Below, in pieces: positions 51,525-63,735 of a stretch of DNA of 64,000 nucleotides; the stretch's first letter is position 1, and each line of letters opens with the position of its first letter. Under the pieces are notes generated by a model that was not told where the DNA came from, did not search any database, and saw only the letters and a list, made by a program, of their open reading frames with translations. The position numbers and the translations under genes were made by a program. Source of the stretch: Phoebastria nigripes (Eukaryota; Chordata; Aves; Procellariiformes; Diomedeidae). The stretch lies in the NCBI GenBank assembly GCA_035582835.1, contig JAYKAV010000012.1:2011877-2075876 (forward strand). The letters are read 5' to 3'.

Positions 51525-51595
51525 TGGTTAGGGCCTGATCCTGGAAGTACTGAACAGAGGATTGACTTTAAAAGTGAACACTTAACATGAGCCTT
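51525..51595 (+). repeat. Relic of an old palindromic amniote repeat
   Basis: The text gggcctgatcctggaagtac, then gattgactttaaaagtga and acacttaacatgagccttga, follows the order of a short palindromic repeat frequent in turtles, crocodiles and birds (gggcctgatcctgcaag...cattgacttcaatggg...). That family behaves like a non-autonomous DNA transposon. Only about 70 bases remain. Name not assigned. Confidence 0.4.
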
Positions 51596-54500
51596 GACTT
51601 TATCAAAACACTATTGTTCCTTTCTGTCTTTATTACTACTTCTTTTCCTTGGCATTACTATTAAGCTTACCAATTACGAATTGTTATAAACACTGGGAAA
51701 TATTAACATCTTTGCGCTTCACTTGTACCATAAAATATTTAAATGCAATCTCTGGTATATTTTTCCCCCATAATTTGTCTATTCTTCAAAAATATATATT
51801 TGCATTTAAATACTTTATATGAGCCTGTTGCTCGTTGTATAATTANTTTGCATTTCTGAGTAATATGTTCTAAATATGACAGTAGATAAAGCATTGAGGG
51901 GCTTTGAGCTGTTCCCTACCTGAGTAATTTCTCCATTTCATTTTCTCAGTTATCATTCTTAGCCGGGCAGTTTAGCTGTGAATTGCTCTGTCTGTGCGTG
52001 GGGGAAGATGCTCCTCCTGACGAACCTCCCGGTTCACCCTGCGGGGCACAGAGATGCTCAGCAAGAACAGGGATCTGTGCACACTCAGTGCAACCGCCTG
52101 GCAGAGAAAGCCACGGTTCTGCAAGGAAAACTGTTTTTAATGGAAAGCTGTATTCAAGTGATTATTTTTGTGGTGTTCATTGGAAACTGAAATGTAAATT
52201 TTTCAGTCAGTCTGAAACATGCAAGCAAAAGCTTTCAGCTGAAACTTATTCTTGTGCTTGATCCCGAGGCATTATGATTTCAATTCTCTTTTTGTTTGGT
52301 TTTGATCAGAAATTAAAGTTTTCCTTTGAAAACACTAGACTTTCTGACCATTTAATACACCCTGTGTGTATGGGTACATGCATGCGTATATTTAGCTAGG
52401 CTTGTCTCTTTGAAAAAGGTGTAATATCTTTGAGTATATTTTGTATGGTGCTGGTAAAAATGTTATGAAGGGCAAGGGTAAAGAACCTAATGATGACACT
52501 GGCAGCTGCTTTATGTAGGAACCATTTAATGCATTCAACACTTGTGACTATCCAGTCATCTTGATTCCTTACTGACAAGCTTTGCAACAGAAAACGTGCA
52601 ATGTATGTTGGCTCTTCAGCTACATTTTTTATAATTTTGCTTGGCTCTTATGGAAAGACTTAACACCTGTCTGTTTGAGCAGGCAAAAGCAGGTAAGTCT
52701 ATTTGCAAGAAGATACAGATGAGGGCTTCGGGGCATTAATAAATAATAAAAAAAAAGGCCTGTCACTGCAGAGTCATGGGCTTTCCCAGCTTCCAGCAGT
52801 TTGCAGCTCTAGGATTTCCCAGTCCTTTAGCCTTCCTTTTAGTGCTCCACTTAGCTACAGAACAGCCAGGCTTTATTTCCCCTACTCACGCACCTTGATC
52901 TTGACCCAGAAAGACAATTATTTAAAATTCCAGGGACCAGTTAATCTTTGACATCCTCACAGCAGACAGAGCAAATCAGATGACTGTATAATGCAGACAT
53001 CTATCTTGTTGGAAATGTTATGAGATCAAAAGGTTACAGGTGAATGAGGAGCCAATAAAGATTTATGGAGCTCTTTCCGCAGTTGCGATGCCTCTTCAAC
53101 GGGGGCCGATCCCTCGTGAAACACGTCTGGAGATTTCCTCTGTGTTGTGGTTTTCATCCCAATCTTGATCATGGACTATCTTAGATATAAATTCAAGCCA
53201 GCCTTGTGGGCGAAAGTGATTTTACATCTGGAATTCGTGTTAATCCATGTCACAAAATGTTGCATGTACAAGGAGTTTTTTCCTTGTCTGATGGTCCAGC
53301 TCTGTGTTAGTCTGATCACAGCACCGAATTACAAAGAAAAATTTTCAGTGTTAGTTCTTCTTTTACGGATGAGTGCACTTTTTTCTTTTTTTGTTACCTC
53401 CTCCCCCCACCCCCCCCTTCCCCTTTATAGACCAAACTAAGGATGTATTTGATCACTAGAAGTTAATTATTAAAGAGGGAAAGGAAGATTCATTTCAAAA
53501 GCAGATGGTTCTTAACATTCACGGCAAACTGGCAGCAAGTCAGTTTTCCTCAAACTCTGTGGACCTTTATCAATATGCAGCTGAGTAATAAATGAAAATA
53601 AATAATGGAAAGAAAATTACATTAACTGTTTTTTTTTTTTCTGAGGGAATAATATGGCCTTTTCTTACCAGCCAGCAAAGGAAAGGAGGCAAAGAGGGTG
53701 AAGTTTTGGGATTCATTTCTGGGTCCGCATGGTTCACTGATTTACGTGCCATGTTGCAACTGTTCATCAAATTAAAGCCATTTCTATAGGGAATAATGCA
53801 AGCTAGTATACTAAAGAGCAAAACTGTTTTGTGCAAGGCAACAACATATTTAGGTTAACAAAACATATATGAAATATGCTTTTAAAGAATATAGTGATTT
53901 AATAGTTCTTTAGTTATGGAAACCATATTCAGTGGCGGGGGGGAGAAGTAGCCAGGCAGTTAATAAGTATGCTACTCATTGTCTGCTGTAAGGGCTCGTG
54001 CTGATACACTTTGATAGGCATTACATAAAACCCCAAATTCAATGCACTCCATATGAGTTTTGAGTCTTTCAGGGTTTTCACTTAAAAATTCATTAAGAAA
54101 TAACCATTCTAGGCAGAGCTCCAACCACCTGGCATGTTGGCTACCAACCCTTTCAGAAACAGGATTTAAGGGCTTTCACATGTTTGCAAACCAACCACTC
54201 TTGATATGTGTGAACTTTCCTTCCCTCCTCCTCTCATCCCACCTTATGCATAAAAATACCAGGCAGTTAATTCTAAAAAATACTGATGCATTTTAAACAG
54301 TGATTTGCTTCAAAACGACTTTTACTGTGAAAGTAGCCTAAGGAAGTAATGCACCCAATTTCTAATGCAATACGTAGAAAGTATCTGCAGAAAGCTCCTT
54401 GGAAGATCATAGCAAGCAGAAAATTACACTCTGGGGTTTGTTATAGCTGTGTAAGATGATGGGCCGTTCTTTTGAAAACATCCCGATAACATAAAGACAT

Positions 54501-55998
54501 GAGAATACTAATAAATTCATTTCACAATAAAATAATCTGTCACATACCCTTTGAAAGCTTGATTTCTTCTCTAGGGCAGTATTGCACTTAAGTGGATATT
54601 TAAGTTATTTTGAACCATAACAGCAGCACAGGCTGGTATTATTGCATGCTTTATCACGAACGCTTACAGTGTATATTCCATGGACAGGGGGATGATGTCA
54701 TCTGGCATGTTGAACTGGATTTTCCTATGAAACTTGCTCTTAACAGTGTTAAAACAAGTTCCAAATGAAAGAATTTCGTCAAAATCCCAGTACAGTGGCT
54801 TATCTGAAATTCTGTATTACCACTTTAATAATATAAAAGGTTTTGTTTCACTTTGTTTTGATTTTAATCTGCTCAAATGTGTTTATAGACAAGGTTGGCT
54901 GTGCAATTTCTTTGGCCTTCAGCTTATGGTGAATTTTTTTAAATATATTTGTCTCTTTACCTATGAAAACAAAAAGCCACAATTGGTATTAATCACCTTA
55001 AAATCAGTTCTTTACATTTTCCATACCTGCAGTGCCCCTTCGCTGTGGGAACTGAACCTCTGCATCTCCGCTGGCCCCTGGTCAAACCCACGCCTGTCCT
55101 CTTCCACATCCACGCACTAAATTTCTGGCTGTGATTCACATCTCCTGGTTTCTGTGCACGGTCATTTCATCTCAAAATACTTGTCATAGGCTGGAGGGTA
55201 GGTCTGGGGTTTGGGTGCAGTTCTTCCTAATTGGTAAAACATCTGCTTTTGTGGAAATCGGTCCAAATCTTTCTGCAGATACAATAGAGATAAAAGTCCG
55301 ATCTGGGCTGAATGCCAGCTAGGCACTACGCTTAAGTAATAAGCACAATTATCTCGCTAATAAACACCAACTTCGAATTAAACTCATGTTTGTAGATATA
55401 TAGGATGCTTAAATGTTAAGTGGAATTAATTAAAATCTGAAAGAGGTTCTGTAACAGGCAAAGATATAATAATAAATAATTGTGTTTGCTTTCAGTATTG
55501 TAATTACCTCACTTTCTTTTAGAATTTGGTATTTACCTTAACTCAGCAAGGGAAAATAGCATTAAAGCCATGACGGTTTTGCACAAACATTTTCACCTTA
55601 AAACAATATCCACTGAATCAAATAATAAGACAGAGCGCCGTGTTATTAGTATAGAAGTCTTCTGTATATCAACTTCAAGTCTGTGGAAAAGATGGTGATG
55701 TTAACCCACCACCANGTGTGCCGCCGAAAGGCTTTGTTAACGCACCCGCTGGGTGCGTGCTCAGATGCAGGTTACATCTGTAGGTTAAAATTCTGCTTGT
55801 TCTAATGACTGCTTGCTAAGTCACCTTACTCTCTCAACGGAGATAATCTTGCTAATACACTGTACATAGAAGAGTATTATCACTCACTTTTAAGTACTCT
55901 TGATCTTCCCTTTCCATTTGTCACTGCAGGTTGTGTCAGTCCTCTGAGCATCCCTGAAGATTTTGAGATGAGCTGTTTACGAAGTATGATCCCAAAAG
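51596..55998. other. Unique AT-rich non-coding DNA
   Basis: No gene recognised. The longest frame is 128 codons at 54734-55120 (plus), cysteine- and phenylalanine-rich and unlike any known protein. It includes a C-rich run at 53401-53424, a T14 run near 53627-53640 and a compact hairpin at 55740-55758. Confidence 0.5.
55740..55758. repeat. 8-bp GC-rich hairpin
   Basis: ACGCACCC (55740-55747) pairs exactly with GGGTGCGT (55751-55758) across gct. Confidence 0.7.
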
Positions 55999-56085
55999 AT
56001 CCTTCACAAGCACAGAAAGGTATTATTCATATTTAACAACGTGGAGACAGAGCTAATGTTTAGTTCAGGCAACTAAATAGGCTAC
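55999..56085 (-). mobile_element. MIR-like SINE relic, reverse orientation
   Basis: On the plus strand gatccttcacaagcacagaa leads into ggtattattcatatttaaca and then gtggagacagagct, followed by ttcaggcaactaaatag. This is the order of the reverse-complement MIR core (atcctcacaacaaccct, ggtattattatccccatttta, gaggaaactgaggc, cttgcccaaggtcac). The piece also looks superficially like an exon because it is flanked by cag and gta, but the repeat explains it better. Confidence 0.45.
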
Positions 56086-57399
56086 AAACTTGCTGCCAGC
56101 TGCAGTCTTTAAAATGCTTTACTGTGTCATCTCTGTCCTATGCTAGTGTCAAGCAGGTCTGAAAAGGAAGAGAAGAGGGTAAATCTTATCTTTTTGGTTT
56201 TCCTTGCCTTTTAGACTGGAGAGTTTTTTGTTCTGTTTCTGTCAAACACTGACAGGTGTTCTTCCCACAGTCCTTCGAAAATAGTTTTGAACATCTGTGT
56301 GCCATTCNCCTGCCTGGTATTTTCCTTTTAAGTTTTAGTCTTAATTGGGATCCATGTAGACATGTATTTAGTCTATTGCATTGAGCAGCAGCAGCAGAGA
56401 ACGTTCCCTGCCATGGAGGTAGACTCGGGAGAGGACTTCAGGGCAGGTAGCTCTGTGAAGACCCTTGCCAATCACAAGCAGTTTCCCTTTGAATCCTTTA
56501 TTTTTGAGGGTGGAGAGAGATTCGTGGAATTATTGCCATCTGCATGCTTCTGCACTGACATTAATCGAGCTCCTCTGCCAGGTAACTCTTCCCCATGGGC
56601 CCCTCTTAAAGAGAATTTTCTAGTTCAAAGGCTCTGCAGAAATCCAATGCATCTCAACTACCCTGTCCAACGAGACCTCTGAGCCTGCAAGGAGTTTGTT
56701 GCCGAAATCCCTTGATCTGTAATTATAGCGAGGCTTTGTGTGATGTGGATCTCCATCCCCGCGGGATCCCTTGCGCAGATGGGAAGGAGGTGAGTGCTCC
56801 TCTTCTTCGCTTCTTTGCTTCCTGCCATTTCTTTGAGGTTTTTTGAGCTTCACCTGCCCTTTAGACTAAACTTCTTATGCATGAGTAAGGATGTATGCTT
56901 TCTTCTCCCTTGTCTTTTTTTTTTTTTTTTTTNTTTTNTTCCAAACTAGTAATTTAGGTCAAGATATAATTTACTGGAATAGCCGTATGTCTAACATCNT
57001 GCACCTGCAGGAGACCTTTCCAGGGTGCTGCTAGCATGCACAGGCATGACTACCTACTGACCTAAGGTCCTCCTCTTCACCATAGATTGTCAGAAAAGGT
57101 GACTCGCTTGGACTTTAGATGGACACACGCACTTGTTTGAACTTAGAAATGCAGTCACGACTTTCTGTTGGAGAAGAAAAAATTATGATAATGTACAAAA
57201 ATGCTAATTGAAATTGATCGGTTTTGCTGTACAGTCTAGAAAAGCGCTAATGAGGACAACATAATTAGACAACATAATGTTAACAGNGGGTGAAGCAGCA
57301 AAATAGAAGACTGAAGATATAACACAGAATAACAGTGCAAAAAGGGAAAAATTAAATACAAGTCTGGCTTCGTGCCTGCCTTTAGTGCAGAGGAAATAG
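56086..57399. other. Unique non-coding DNA with a T-rich tract
   Basis: Nothing coding is recognised. A T tract with two N calls lies at 56915-56940. A short direct repeat GACAACATAAT occurs at 57254-57264 and 57268-57278. A 106-codon frame (56362-56682) contains no domain that I know. Confidence 0.5.
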
Positions 57400-57560
57400 C
57401 CTACGAGAAGCGGGTGCGGTCTGCAGGCGGGCAGGAGCAGGCGGCGGGGTGCGAGGTGGGCGCAGTGCCGGGGACGCCAGCGGCGGTCGCTCCCCTCCCG
57501 GGAAGGCAGCCGTCGTGCGGGGGCTTTGCNAGTAGTGGGGCGAGGAACAGCGCAGAGACG
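57400..57560. promoter_or_regulatory. Short strong CpG island
   Basis: By eye about 20 CpG occur in 160 bases with GC content near 74 percent, giving an observed/expected ratio close to 0.9, in otherwise AT-rich DNA. It includes gcgg, cgcg-like and cccggg words, and one N at 57531. Such islands in vertebrates usually mark promoters or active regulatory DNA. It is shorter than the classical 200-base threshold. Frames of 138 codons (minus) and 92 codons (plus) cross it, each with N, and are explained by stop-codon depletion. No first exon can be assigned on either strand. Confidence 0.45.
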
Positions 57561-59674
57561 TCCAAACGCCTGTGCCTCTGGGTACCTGATGTGAACACGA
57601 ATCAACCTTGCTCTCTTCACAACATTGCCCAGACCATAGTGTGGCTATGATATGCATAGAAAGAAGAAATAAAAGGTGGTTTTTTTGGTTGTTTTTTTTT
57701 TTTTTTTTCTTCTCCCCTGAAAGAGATGATTCCACATGAATGCATCCCAAAGTCCTGTGGTTCCTATGGGAATTAGAGGTATCCTCTGCCTTCCTTTCTT
57801 TGACCAGTACTTTTAGCAGTGTAGTTTACAGTGGTTTAACTCTCTTCTGTGAGTTAAATTTTTATGCCAAAAATTGGGAAAGTCTACCCACAGTTATCAA
57901 TAAGATTGTTTCTTTCTAATCAACCATCTAGAGATATTCCAAACCAATGCCTGTGTAAGAAGGTGGTTTAATTTGGGGTGACTTATTCTACTCAATAAAA
58001 GCTTTACAAGTGGCTTTAAGGATCAAGCAGCTTTAAAGATCATGTTATCTGATAACTATTGTGTTATTGTGTCAGAACATAAAAACATTTAATTACCCTA
58101 TTTTGTATGTTCAGCACCTCAGGATAGTTTCCCTTTCCACATCATGAAATCGGCACATCCCCAGGCAGATTATAAATCATAAAATATCACTGTCAGAGGC
58201 NAGTATCCTCGAGTGGAGGTGAGTATTTTGAGGGGGGGGGGAAGAAAAGACAAAGTAGAACTTGCTTTATCACTTTCTTTGAATTTGTCTTCTTCAAAGC
58301 CAACTAATTTATCCGGCATAGCAGGCAATGGAGAATATTTCTGGAAAGTGAATTTTAAACTCAAACATGAATATTAACACTGGAAAGCTGAATGTATGAG
58401 TGGTTTTTCATTTTTTTACCAATGAAGACATCATGAGTATTGCGCTGCAACTTAAACATCTGTATGTGCAGCAAAACTGAACCCTACTGTGAAATGGGAT
58501 AACAAATATTAGCATTTTAACTGCTCATAAACCATGGATGTCATTTTATGTGGATAAGTAATTATATACAATACTGTCTAGTAAATCATATATTTAATAA
58601 CTTTTACATGACACGGGGAACTTGAGGAGGGAAAAGGATTGCTCATATGCTACTGATGGTAATCAAATTTATTATTTGTTATTATTTCACCCAAATAATA
58701 ACTAGTTTGTTATTATTTCACTCACAGCTTCCGTGGCTGTCCATATTTATCCCAACTGTCTGTGCTAATTAAAATAATTACTTTGACCCAGTGCAAATAG
58801 ACTTCCTGCTTATTTGGTAGCTTCTTTTAAACTGTACAAAGANACGAGCTGTTGAAATGCAATAGATGCGATTAGACCAAAAAAGGAGCAAAGTCTCTTG
58901 TTGGTCTCTCAAATGGTGGCTTAAGAGAGGAAAGTTGATGTGTGGAAAAATGACGATGTTTTAGATTTGAGTAAAGAAAGGGAAAATGGATTGGTAACAA
59001 CTCAAGCAGCTGCTACTTTCTTTGTGGGGTTTTTTTGTTTGTTTGTTTTGTTTCAACAGCTGCCAGAAAAGATGCCTTTGGGAGTTGGATTGTTTGACAT
59101 TTCAGGGGTGATAAAATGCATGCACTTGGCCAGAAAAATTCTAATGCCTTTCTCCGTCCACCCTGGCCCCCTGCCACTGACAAACAATTTAGCTCACAGG
59201 AAGAGATTTTTTTTTTTTTTTTTTTCTTGACAGCTTTGAGGATTTTGTCTGTCTGATTTTTGACAAAGTCAGGATCAACGTTCCACCAGACTTGCTTATG
59301 TCTTACAGCCTTCTCATGGGACTTCTTCGCATCTATCAAGGTGGATGAATTCTTTTTATAGATAAGCAACCAAAACTTTAGACAACACTTTTCCTTAGCA
59401 AAAAATAATGGCATCCATATTCCACTCCACTGGGGATGGCTAAAATTCAAAAGCTTGTCATAGATTATCCAATATTTTTATTAGCTCTTGGTGAATAGAG
59501 AGTCCCTTGTAATTTTTTTGACCTCTACAGAAGGGGAATGTCCTTTCAATTTAGTTTTTCCTTTCTGTTGGCTACCGTAAGGCATTGAGTCTTGATTATT
59601 AGTACTGTGACCTTTACTATAGTTCATCTGGGGTTTGTTTTGTTTTGTTTTGTTTTTTTTTCCTGATGCATTAC
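57561..59674. other. Unique AT-rich non-coding DNA
   Basis: T-rich runs lie at 57692-57708 and 59208-59225, with a (TTTG)n stretch near 59034-59050 and a (TTTTG)n tract at 59637-59660. A 16-bp direct repeat lies at 58675-58721. A 145-codon minus-strand frame (59450-59013) crosses the T-rich runs and has a lysine run from them; it is not taken as coding. Confidence 0.5.
58675..58721 (+). repeat. 16-bp direct repeat
   Basis: TTTGTTATTATTTCAC is present exactly at 58675-58690 and 58706-58721, 31 bases apart, with caaataataactag between. Confidence 0.85.
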
Positions 59675-59870
59675 TCAGACCTCATTATTTCATCTAATCC
59701 ACCAGGATGGCTTTTTAGAATCATGGTTTCTTAGGGCCTTGTCCATTCAGGTGTTGAATATCTCCAAGACCCCGCAACCTCTGTGGGCAGCCTGCTTGTA
59801 CTTGATTATCTTCACTGTAAACATTTACCAGCTCACAAACCTCCCCCTCTCAGAATAACCTCGCTGTCTG
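59675..59870 (-). mobile_element. CR1 3'-region fragment, reverse orientation
   Basis: The stretch gccttgtccattcaggtgtt, gaatatctccaagaccccgc, aacctctgtgggcagcctgc and atcttcactgtaaacattta follows the reverse complement of the CR1 3' untranslated region in order (gccttgtccag..ggtgttgaatatctccaaggatgg...acaacctctctgggcaacctgttcca...accctcactgtgaag). It is the clearest transposon match in the window. The copy is truncated and fades out after about 59870. Confidence 0.65.
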
Positions 59871-62800
59871 CTAAATTTTATTGTAGGGATGGCATCTCCT
59901 GAAACCCAGTCTTCAAACCCCATGAACACAATCAAAAAGCATGTATTTTTAGTCTTTCCACTTCTTCCAGGCATCGAGTTTGAAAGACAACCTTTTGCAG
60001 AATTTATGAACTCTGTTTGTACTTCAAAAGTATTCATTCAATTATATTTGCCTGGCTTTGTAGGAGTTGCAGGAGCTTAAAGACGTCTGCTTCTTAGGCA
60101 TGATACCACTGCCTTCCCCCAGGACGCTTTACCTGGTAATAGGATTTTATTCTATTTCTCTCATGTGATCCCCCAGTTAAAGTATATAGGGACTTCAGCC
60201 ATGAGTAATACATGTCATAACTCCCTAAACTGGTATAATTTCTCATTGCTTGTTCTACAGAAATGCCAAAAGGCCAAAAAATGATATGTAAGTCCTCTTG
60301 CACTAACAACTATGCACATCGAGTCTGGATTGACTTGCGTGAGAATTTAAGAGAGGATGTAAAGAAAGATAGTGGGAGGACTGGAGAAGTGAGGTAAACA
60401 ACACTGGCTATATACTCTCCTTGGCTTGCAGTGCACTTATATCATTATATTGTTACTGCTATTTTATTTGTATACTTTAGATATGCAGATAAATATTTGT
60501 CAATAGTTCTCATTTTTAGTTTTATTTAGGAATTGTTATGACTGAATAAGCACCTTTTCATATGTCGTCTTCAGAAGGGCTTTAACAGAAGACTGCAGCA
60601 GATCTCTGAGCTCGTCCACGAACTTATTGTAATTCCCTGCTCATAGCACTTGAAGGATCAATACCATTATTGTTAATGGGCATCGCATGCATGACTTAAG
60701 ATGAAAACAGCTGCCAAATGTTGAATCACATTCAGCCTAACCATCTCAGCATTGTGTTCTTGCAGCACATAGCCAGTTATGCGTGAGCATACAGGATACA
60801 GCCCTGCCTTGTGAATTATGGGGCTAAAGCCACAATTAAGTATCAGGCTGTTTCAACAAACTGTTTTCAGAATACATCTTTATTTTTCACTATGGAAACA
60901 GTGCAGCCAAAGGTCAGTGGAAGAAGTATGATCCTTTCATGCAGTTGTACGTGTTTCTTGCTTTGAATATCTCAGGGATACACAAAAATATTTAGGTGCC
61001 CAAGAGTACAGATGAATATGCATTGGGACTGAGGTGTGTGGCCCTGCGTTTGTACCTTTGCATATTTTAAATGTTTTGAAATGCATACTACTACTTCACA
61101 ATCTGGCTCTTGAACATTGTATTGCAATTTAAAATGTGGTCTGACTTTAATAGATGTACACAGTCCATGTAAAGATATATTTTATCTTATAAATACGTTT
61201 GCCTTTGTTCAATATAGTTGGCAATCTTGGTTCACTAGAGTGCCTAAAAGAAAACCATAATACTTAGCTGTGTAAAAGTGATTTTATAGTACAAATTGGC
61301 TTGCTGGGACTGCGAGCGCATTTTGATTTGTTATTTTTCTCAGTGGAATAGATTGATGTGACATCTGAAATGACAGTCAGGAATAGATTCTGAACTGTCA
61401 CCTTCATCTCTTAATTAGTACAAGTACTTCTTTTGAACAAAATACGGTTATCATTGAGTTCATTCTGTCCCAGTGAGATTAAAGACTGCTTGAATTTCAC
61501 TTTTTTTTTTGTCCCAGGGGTGGGATAATCCCTGTAATTACATCATATTATCCACTGGTATTCATGTATCATCTCTAGTGATACTGGGATCTTCTGCAGA
61601 TCACTTCGAGTATTTAAACAAGCCTTGCCAATACNCTTCTCATTCAACAGCTGAAGATTGCTGTAGTGGAAGTTGCTACTTTGATATAAAACTCATTTCA
61701 TTGCTTGTTAAATACATGAAAATCCTGTTAAATGCTGGTTTTTAACTTCACTGTATTCAAAATATTGTAAATACTGGGATTTCAGTGTGTATAAAAAAAA
61801 TTGTAGCTATTTGTTACTCCCATTCATGAATGTAGTGACGTATGTTAAGAAGTTGCACAGCGAAAATATTGCATGTAGAAGTCTTCAGTTGGGATATAGC
61901 TCTACTGGGTATAGCGTACAGTAAGTGCTGGGTGGATCGCTGTGTATGTATGGGCAGATGGGTGGTATACTGGAAGAGAAACCCACCTCTCTCCCTTTAA
62001 CTGACTTGCGGCACGTTTAGATCTTTCAAGCAATGACCATACCTGTCTTGTCCCTGGCACATTCAATTTTTAATGGCAACTTCTTACATATTCAGTATAT
62101 CCACTTTGTTCCTTTTATGGTTGCTTCCAAAACTGTCATTCCTCACTTGCATTTGGGATCCCTAACAAGATGATGAAGAGCCAAAAAGTCGGAGTGCATT
62201 CTCCTTTGCTCAGCTGGCAGGTGGGATGATCCTGGATAGGCAGGTACACAGTGAGGTCAGTTTTTCAGCCATTTGCCTGGCTTACCCCATTAGCAGGTCA
62301 CACAAGGCTTTTGTTCTGGACTGCAGACGTGAGAGTGACTTCCATTCCCTAGCAAATAATGACTGCTCTCTGCCAAAATCGACAGGTGATCCCACTGATT
62401 TTGGTCAAGAATGGGTTAATGTCTGGGTTTTCTTGCAGTGATCGATCCTACAACCTCTTCTCTGGCCAGGCAACCGCTGTTTCAGAGCCTGCCTTGGCTG
62501 TCCATGAGGACTGCAAGTTCTCTGCTGGTCCTTCCAGATGCGATGTCTCTAAACCCAGACCTTTTCCCTGACTTGGACGTAGGGATGCTGGCTGGTAAGT
62601 AACTGTTCTTTCAGGGTCTGACCCCTACCGCTTTAAGATTGCTTTAAGGTCACTGCCGCCTTTATTTTTTGCAGGTGGCTTCTAGGTGAAAAGGTGGGTT
62701 TCTAGCTTTGCCTTTTCACAGTGTGCTTCAATTTAAGCCTGAAAGTTTCATTTGCATCTTGCTATCTGTTCTTTTTCCTGGCATTGTAGTACTAATACAC

Positions 62801-63637
62801 TGTTATTAAAAGAAAGAATTAGATAGAAGAACTTAATCTTTCCAAAGCAATGCTTTCTACATATTCGTTCCAGGTCTGGTTTACCCACACCCCAATATTT
62901 CAGCATGGGCTTGGTCACACAGGAGGGTGTGAGGCACCAAGCTGGCAGCTGAGTCTGTTAACAGGAGGCTTGCTTAAAACTGTTTGTGTTTAATGCGCCA
63001 GATTGCGATTGAAAACTCTAAGTGGTTTAAAGAAAAGTTTTGTCAGAGAAAGCAAGGTTGAGCAAAGCTCTTGAGGAGTGACGCTAACAAACATGCCCCT
63101 TAAAAGCAATTAAAATACATTAAAGTTGTGTGATAGCTTCTTTGTCATGTTGCAGTCTTGAGTTCTATATAACTTAGGATAAAATACAAATTGATTAATC
63201 TCTATTTTATTAAATTTTTAGGTGATCAGTACACACCCACGACTGCAGTTCTTGGCCTCCCTCACCTTCATCTCAGAGATGATGGTGAAACATATGACTC
63301 AAAACTTTATAATTCATCAAGTGTTTGCATTTTATTGGCAGGTTCGGCAGTGAATGTTGCTTTTCTGCACACATCAGAGGAAGAAGAGAAGGGAATAAAT
63401 GGATTTTAAGTATTTCAGGAAGACCAGGGAAAAGCTGACACAAACAGGATTTCAAGCTCTGTTTCGTGTATGGCTGGTAGAGTTCCACATGTCATACAGA
63501 GGGAAAATGGAAAATNTCATTTATGTTATGAATTTCTGCATAGCATTCTCTACTGAAACCAATGTGTTCTTCTCACAAATGGTGTCATGCGTGAATTCCT
63601 CATGATTGACTGAAAGTATTAAACCCATCCTATGCTG
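59871..63637. other. Unique non-coding DNA
   Basis: No recognisable gene. Frames of 60-78 codons are scattered. A less AT-rich segment at 62160-62600 carries two overlapping plus-strand frames of about 70 codons with no recognisable domain. A possible acceptor site (tttttag) precedes an open stretch at 63222-63350, but no matching protein is known to me. Confidence 0.5.
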
Positions 63638-63735
63638 NNNNNNNNNNNNAAAAAAAAAAAAAAACAAACCCAACCAACCAACCAAAAAACCAAAAACCAA
63701 CCAAACAAAAAACCACCAAAAAAACCCCCAACCAA
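63638..63735 (+). repeat. 12-base gap, A15 and (CCAA)-type simple repeat
   Basis: N occupies 63638-63649, followed by A15 (63650-63664) and then ccaacc, caaaa and accacc units to about 63735. This is low-complexity A/C sequence that probably caused the gap. Open frames here on both strands are artefacts of the repeat. Confidence 0.85.

Noticed and set aside
52249..52265. cttgtgcttgatcc, similar to the miR-218 seed region
   Set aside because: The match fails after the first dozen bases, and no pre-microRNA hairpin is seen around it.
55931..56020. Exon-like segment between gcag and gtatt
   Set aside because: The right half matches a reverse-oriented MIR core, which explains the pattern without a gene.
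57204..57620. 138-codon open frame, minus strand
   Set aside because: Runs through the CpG island and two N positions; no domain recognised.
59013..59450. 145-codon open frame, minus strand
   Set aside because: Built across T-rich simple sequence giving a lysine run; no family recognised.
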